Shown here one piece after another: positions 6,333 to 7,741 of a DNA stretch of 7,741 nt; position 1 is the stretch's first letter, and each line of letters starts with the position of its first letter. Source of the DNA: RGIG5675 sp050943435 (GTDB taxonomy: Bacteria > Bacillota > Clostridia > Oscillospirales > Ruminococcaceae); the NCBI GenBank assembly GCA_050943435.1, contig JBMNPE010000071.1, positions 1 to 7,741 on the forward strand, read 5' to 3'. Made by a program: the position numbers and the translations under genes. The notes under the pieces were generated by a model. The model worked only from the letters and a program-made list of their open reading frames with translations, did no database searches and had not been told where the DNA came from.

Positions 6333-6342
6333 CCTCTCCTCT
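6333..6342 (-). promoter_or_regulatory. Ribosome binding site that fixes the adhesin start
   Basis: The minus strand carries AGAGGAGAGG, with the AGGAG core 7 nt before the ATG at 6326-6328. The alternative in-frame start at 6352 is a TTG lying upstream of this site, so the Shine-Dalgarno would fall inside the coding region. The ATG also gives a more typical signal peptide beginning. Confidence 0.85.
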
Positions 6343-6360
6343 GATTTCTCAATTTTTACC

Positions 6361-6386
6361 GCTCTGCTGCCCCAAAACAGCAAAGC
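6361..6386 (-). promoter_or_regulatory. Hairpin in the 5' leader of the adhesin mRNA
   Basis: On the minus strand GCTTTGCTG and CAGCAGAGC form a 9-bp stem (one G-U pair) around an 8-nt loop TTTTGGGG. It lies between the promoter and the ribosome binding site and has no T-tract after it, so it is not a terminator. It may stabilise the mRNA or modulate translation; it matches no riboswitch I recognise. Confidence 0.4.
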
Positions 6387-6412
6387 GGAATCGAAAATCA
6401 AACCTTTAATAT

Positions 6413-6439
6413 ATTATAGACTATCAGATTTAAAATCAA
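6413..6439 (-). promoter_or_regulatory. Promoter of the adhesin gene
   Basis: On the minus strand TTGATT (6439-6434) and a perfect TATAAT (6418-6413) are separated by 15 bp, shorter than the ideal 17. Transcription would start near 6406, giving a leader of about 78 nt that contains the hairpin at 6361-6386. The short spacer suggests a promoter that may need an activator or be of moderate strength. Confidence 0.6.
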
Positions 6440-6494
6440 TACCCGGGCCCGAAATCAGTGCCTTTTTGTGAACAGCACCGGGAAAGTCTGTACC

Positions 6495-6532
6495 AAAAAT
6501 AGGACAGTGTAAATATCCTGCTTACACTGTCC
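6495..6532 (-). terminator. Rho-independent terminator of polC
   Basis: On the minus strand an 11-bp perfect stem (GGACAGTGTAA with TTACACTGTCC) closes a 9-nt loop and is followed by TATTTTT. It begins 15 nt after the polC stop codon and separates polC from the adhesin gene. Confidence 0.88.
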
Positions 6533-6547
6533 GTAATTTGCTGACTA

Positions 6548-7741
6548 TCAGTCAAAAAGAGACATCTGGCTCGTCTTCGGGAGCCCTCCGAGGGCCCCGC
6601 AGCTGTCGAGCAGGTCTATGAGGGACGAAGTGATCCCAGGATGGTCCAGGAGGTCCTCTGCGGAATCGAGCTGTCTGCCGTGGGCGGCATCATAGATGGC
6701 CTTTGCGGCATTGGCACCTACATCCTTTAGTGAAATAAACGGAAGCCTTATCTTTCCGTCCTCTATGGTGTAGACGGTTGCGTCGGATTTCCTGAGATCG
6801 ACGGGCAGGAATGAGAATCCCCTCGCCTGCATTTCCGCGGTGACCTGGAGGGTGAAGTACCGGCTCTCTTCCTTCGCTGTGAACTTCTCGTCCTTCTGTT
6901 TCATCTCGGCCATCTTCTTCTTTGTTGCCTGCAGTCCGCCGAGCGCGGCCTCTGTGTCTATGTCCTCGCCCCTCACCGTGAAAAACGAAGCATAGAATTC
7001 AACCGGCCTGTACACCTTGAACCATGCGAGCCTTATTGCTGCCGTGACATATGCCGCGGCGTGGGCCTTCGGGAACATGTACTTTATCTTCAGGCAGCTG
7101 TCGATATACCACTCCGGGACCCCGTTTGAGCGCATCGCCTCGTAGTGCTTCTCAGTGAACTTTGTCTTTGCCCTGCCCTTCCTCGTGAGCTCCATTATCT
7201 CAAACGCCAGGGAAGGCTCGACCCCCTTGCCTATGAGGTAGGTCATTATGCTGTCCCTCGTGCCTATGACGTTGCTTATCGTACAGGTCCCGTTTCGGAT
7301 GAGATCCTGCGCGTTGTTGTGCCACACGTCGGTGCCGTGGGAAAGTCCGGAAATCTGCAGGAGATCCGAGAATTTCTCCGGCTTTGTCTCGAGGAGCATC
7401 GACACTGAGTTCTTTGTGCCGAATTCAGGGATGCCCAGTGTCCCCAGCTGGCAGTCGATGTCCTCCTTCTTGATCCCGAGCGGCTCGAGGGAACGGAACA
7501 GCTCGAACACCTTCTTGTCGTTCATCGGGACCGTTTCCACGTTTATCCCCGTGAAATCCTCAAGATACTTGTACATCGTTGGGACGGCGTGCCCGAGCTC
7601 ATCCAGCTTGAGCAGCGTGTCGTGCATAGAAGTGAAGTCGAAATGCGTAGTCAGCATGTCTGCCTCAGCCGAGTCAGCAGGATGCTGAATCGGTGTGAAA
7701 TCGCAGAGCTCATAGCAGGCAGGTACAACGACCATTCCTCC
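6548..7741 (-). CDS. polC: DNA polymerase III alpha subunit, PolC type (C-terminal part, truncated by window edge)
   Basis: PolC is the replicative DNA polymerase of low-GC Gram-positive bacteria, acting at the fork with the sliding clamp. The visible 397 residues are the C-terminal quarter or so; family members are about 1,430 residues. Diagnostic stretches, counting from the first visible Met at 7735, are DFTPIQHPADS (12-22), TTHFDFTSMHDTLLKLD (29-45), GTLGIPEFGTK (98-108), QISGLSHGTDVW (127-138) and IKYMFPKAHAAAYV (217-230). All are near-identical in kind to Bacillus PolC. The protein ends in QMSLFD; QMSLF is the sliding-clamp binding motif found at the end of PolC proteins. The frame continues to the right edge (two Gly codons precede the Met, as in family members with GGxVVVP). 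The active-site aspartates, the proofreading exonuclease and the start therefore lie outside. The reading frame is intact. Confidence 0.98.
   Translation of the reverse strand, partial: GGMVVVPACYELCDFTPIQHPADSAEADMLTTHFDFTSMHDTLLKLDELGHAVPTMYKYLEDFTGINVETVPMNDKKVFELFRSLEPLGIKKEDIDCQLGTLGIPEFGTKNSVSMLLETKPEKFSDLLQISGLSHGTDVWHNNAQDLIRNGTCTISNVIGTRDSIMTYLIGKGVEPSLAFEIMELTRKGRAKTKFTEKHYEAMRSNGVPEWYIDSCLKIKYMFPKAHAAAYVTAAIRLAWFKVYRPVEFYASFFTVRGEDIDTEAALGGLQATKKKMAEMKQKDEKFTAKEESRYFTLQVTAEMQARGFSFLPVDLRKSDATVYTIEDGKIRLPFISLKDVGANAAKAIYDAAHGRQLDSAEDLLDHPGITSSLIDLLDSCGALGGLPKTSQMSLFD

Noticed and set aside
6329..6352. Longer adhesin start giving eight extra residues
   Set aside because: The first codon is TTG and it would place the strong AGGAG site inside the coding sequence; the ATG at 6328 fits both the site and the signal peptide.
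7248..7688. Plus-strand open frames across the polC region (also 7145-7408)
   Set aside because: polC on the minus strand is unmistakable across this whole stretch; these are antisense shadows.
1..7741. CRISPR array, tRNA or rRNA gene, insertion sequence, toxin-antitoxin or phage module
   Set aside because: Both strands were read for spaced direct repeats, clover-leaf signatures, transposase or integrase motifs and small gene pairs; none was found.

Overview
The window looks like the chromosome of a Gram-positive Bacillota, most likely a Clostridia-type anaerobe of intermediate GC content. The evidence is a PolC-type DNA polymerase III alpha chain (QMSLF clamp-binding tail), a sortase-anchored surface protein, good Shine-Dalgarno sites and frequent AGG (Arg) and ATA (Ile) codons. 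The genus cannot be named from this sequence alone.

Layout from left to right. (1) Positions 1-545, minus strand: the first 181 residues of UvrB (nucleotide excision repair), running off the left edge. (2) Positions 687-1640, plus strand: a complete RluA-family pseudouridine synthase, divergent from uvrB, with an extended -10 promoter in the gap and a strong hairpin after the stop. (3) Positions 1770-3959, minus strand: a three-gene operon for an ABC-2 type exporter, in transcription order ATPase, six-helix permease (ATGA overlap) and a short four-helix membrane protein. It resembles bacitracin or lantibiotic self-protection transporters, but no peptide gene or sensor is in the window. (4) Positions 3960-4411: an AT-rich gene-free stretch with two palindromic elements, a good plus-strand promoter and a bidirectional terminator; the last two could delimit a small RNA of about 160 nt. 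(5) Positions 4412-6328, minus strand: a 638-residue surface adhesin or tip pilin. It has a signal peptide, a TQXA thioester domain, three Cna-B repeats and an IPKTG sorting signal, and its own promoter, 5' UTR hairpin and terminator. (6) Positions 6548-7741, minus strand: the C-terminal 397 residues of PolC, followed by a clear terminator.

Functionally, housekeeping genes (uvrB, the pseudouridine synthase, polC) flank a block of surface and transport genes. polC and the adhesin are separated by a terminator and a new promoter, and the adhesin and the ABC operon by another terminator, so these are independent transcription units. The most interesting points are the adhesin's unusual chemistry (a predicted Cys88-Gln174 thioester, a middle Cna-B repeat whose isopeptide lysine is replaced by glutamate, a tyrosine-dense stretch), the possible small RNA in the 3960-4411 gap, and the orphan exporter with a short third subunit. 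I found no convincing undescribed defence system, CRISPR array, transposon or tRNA.
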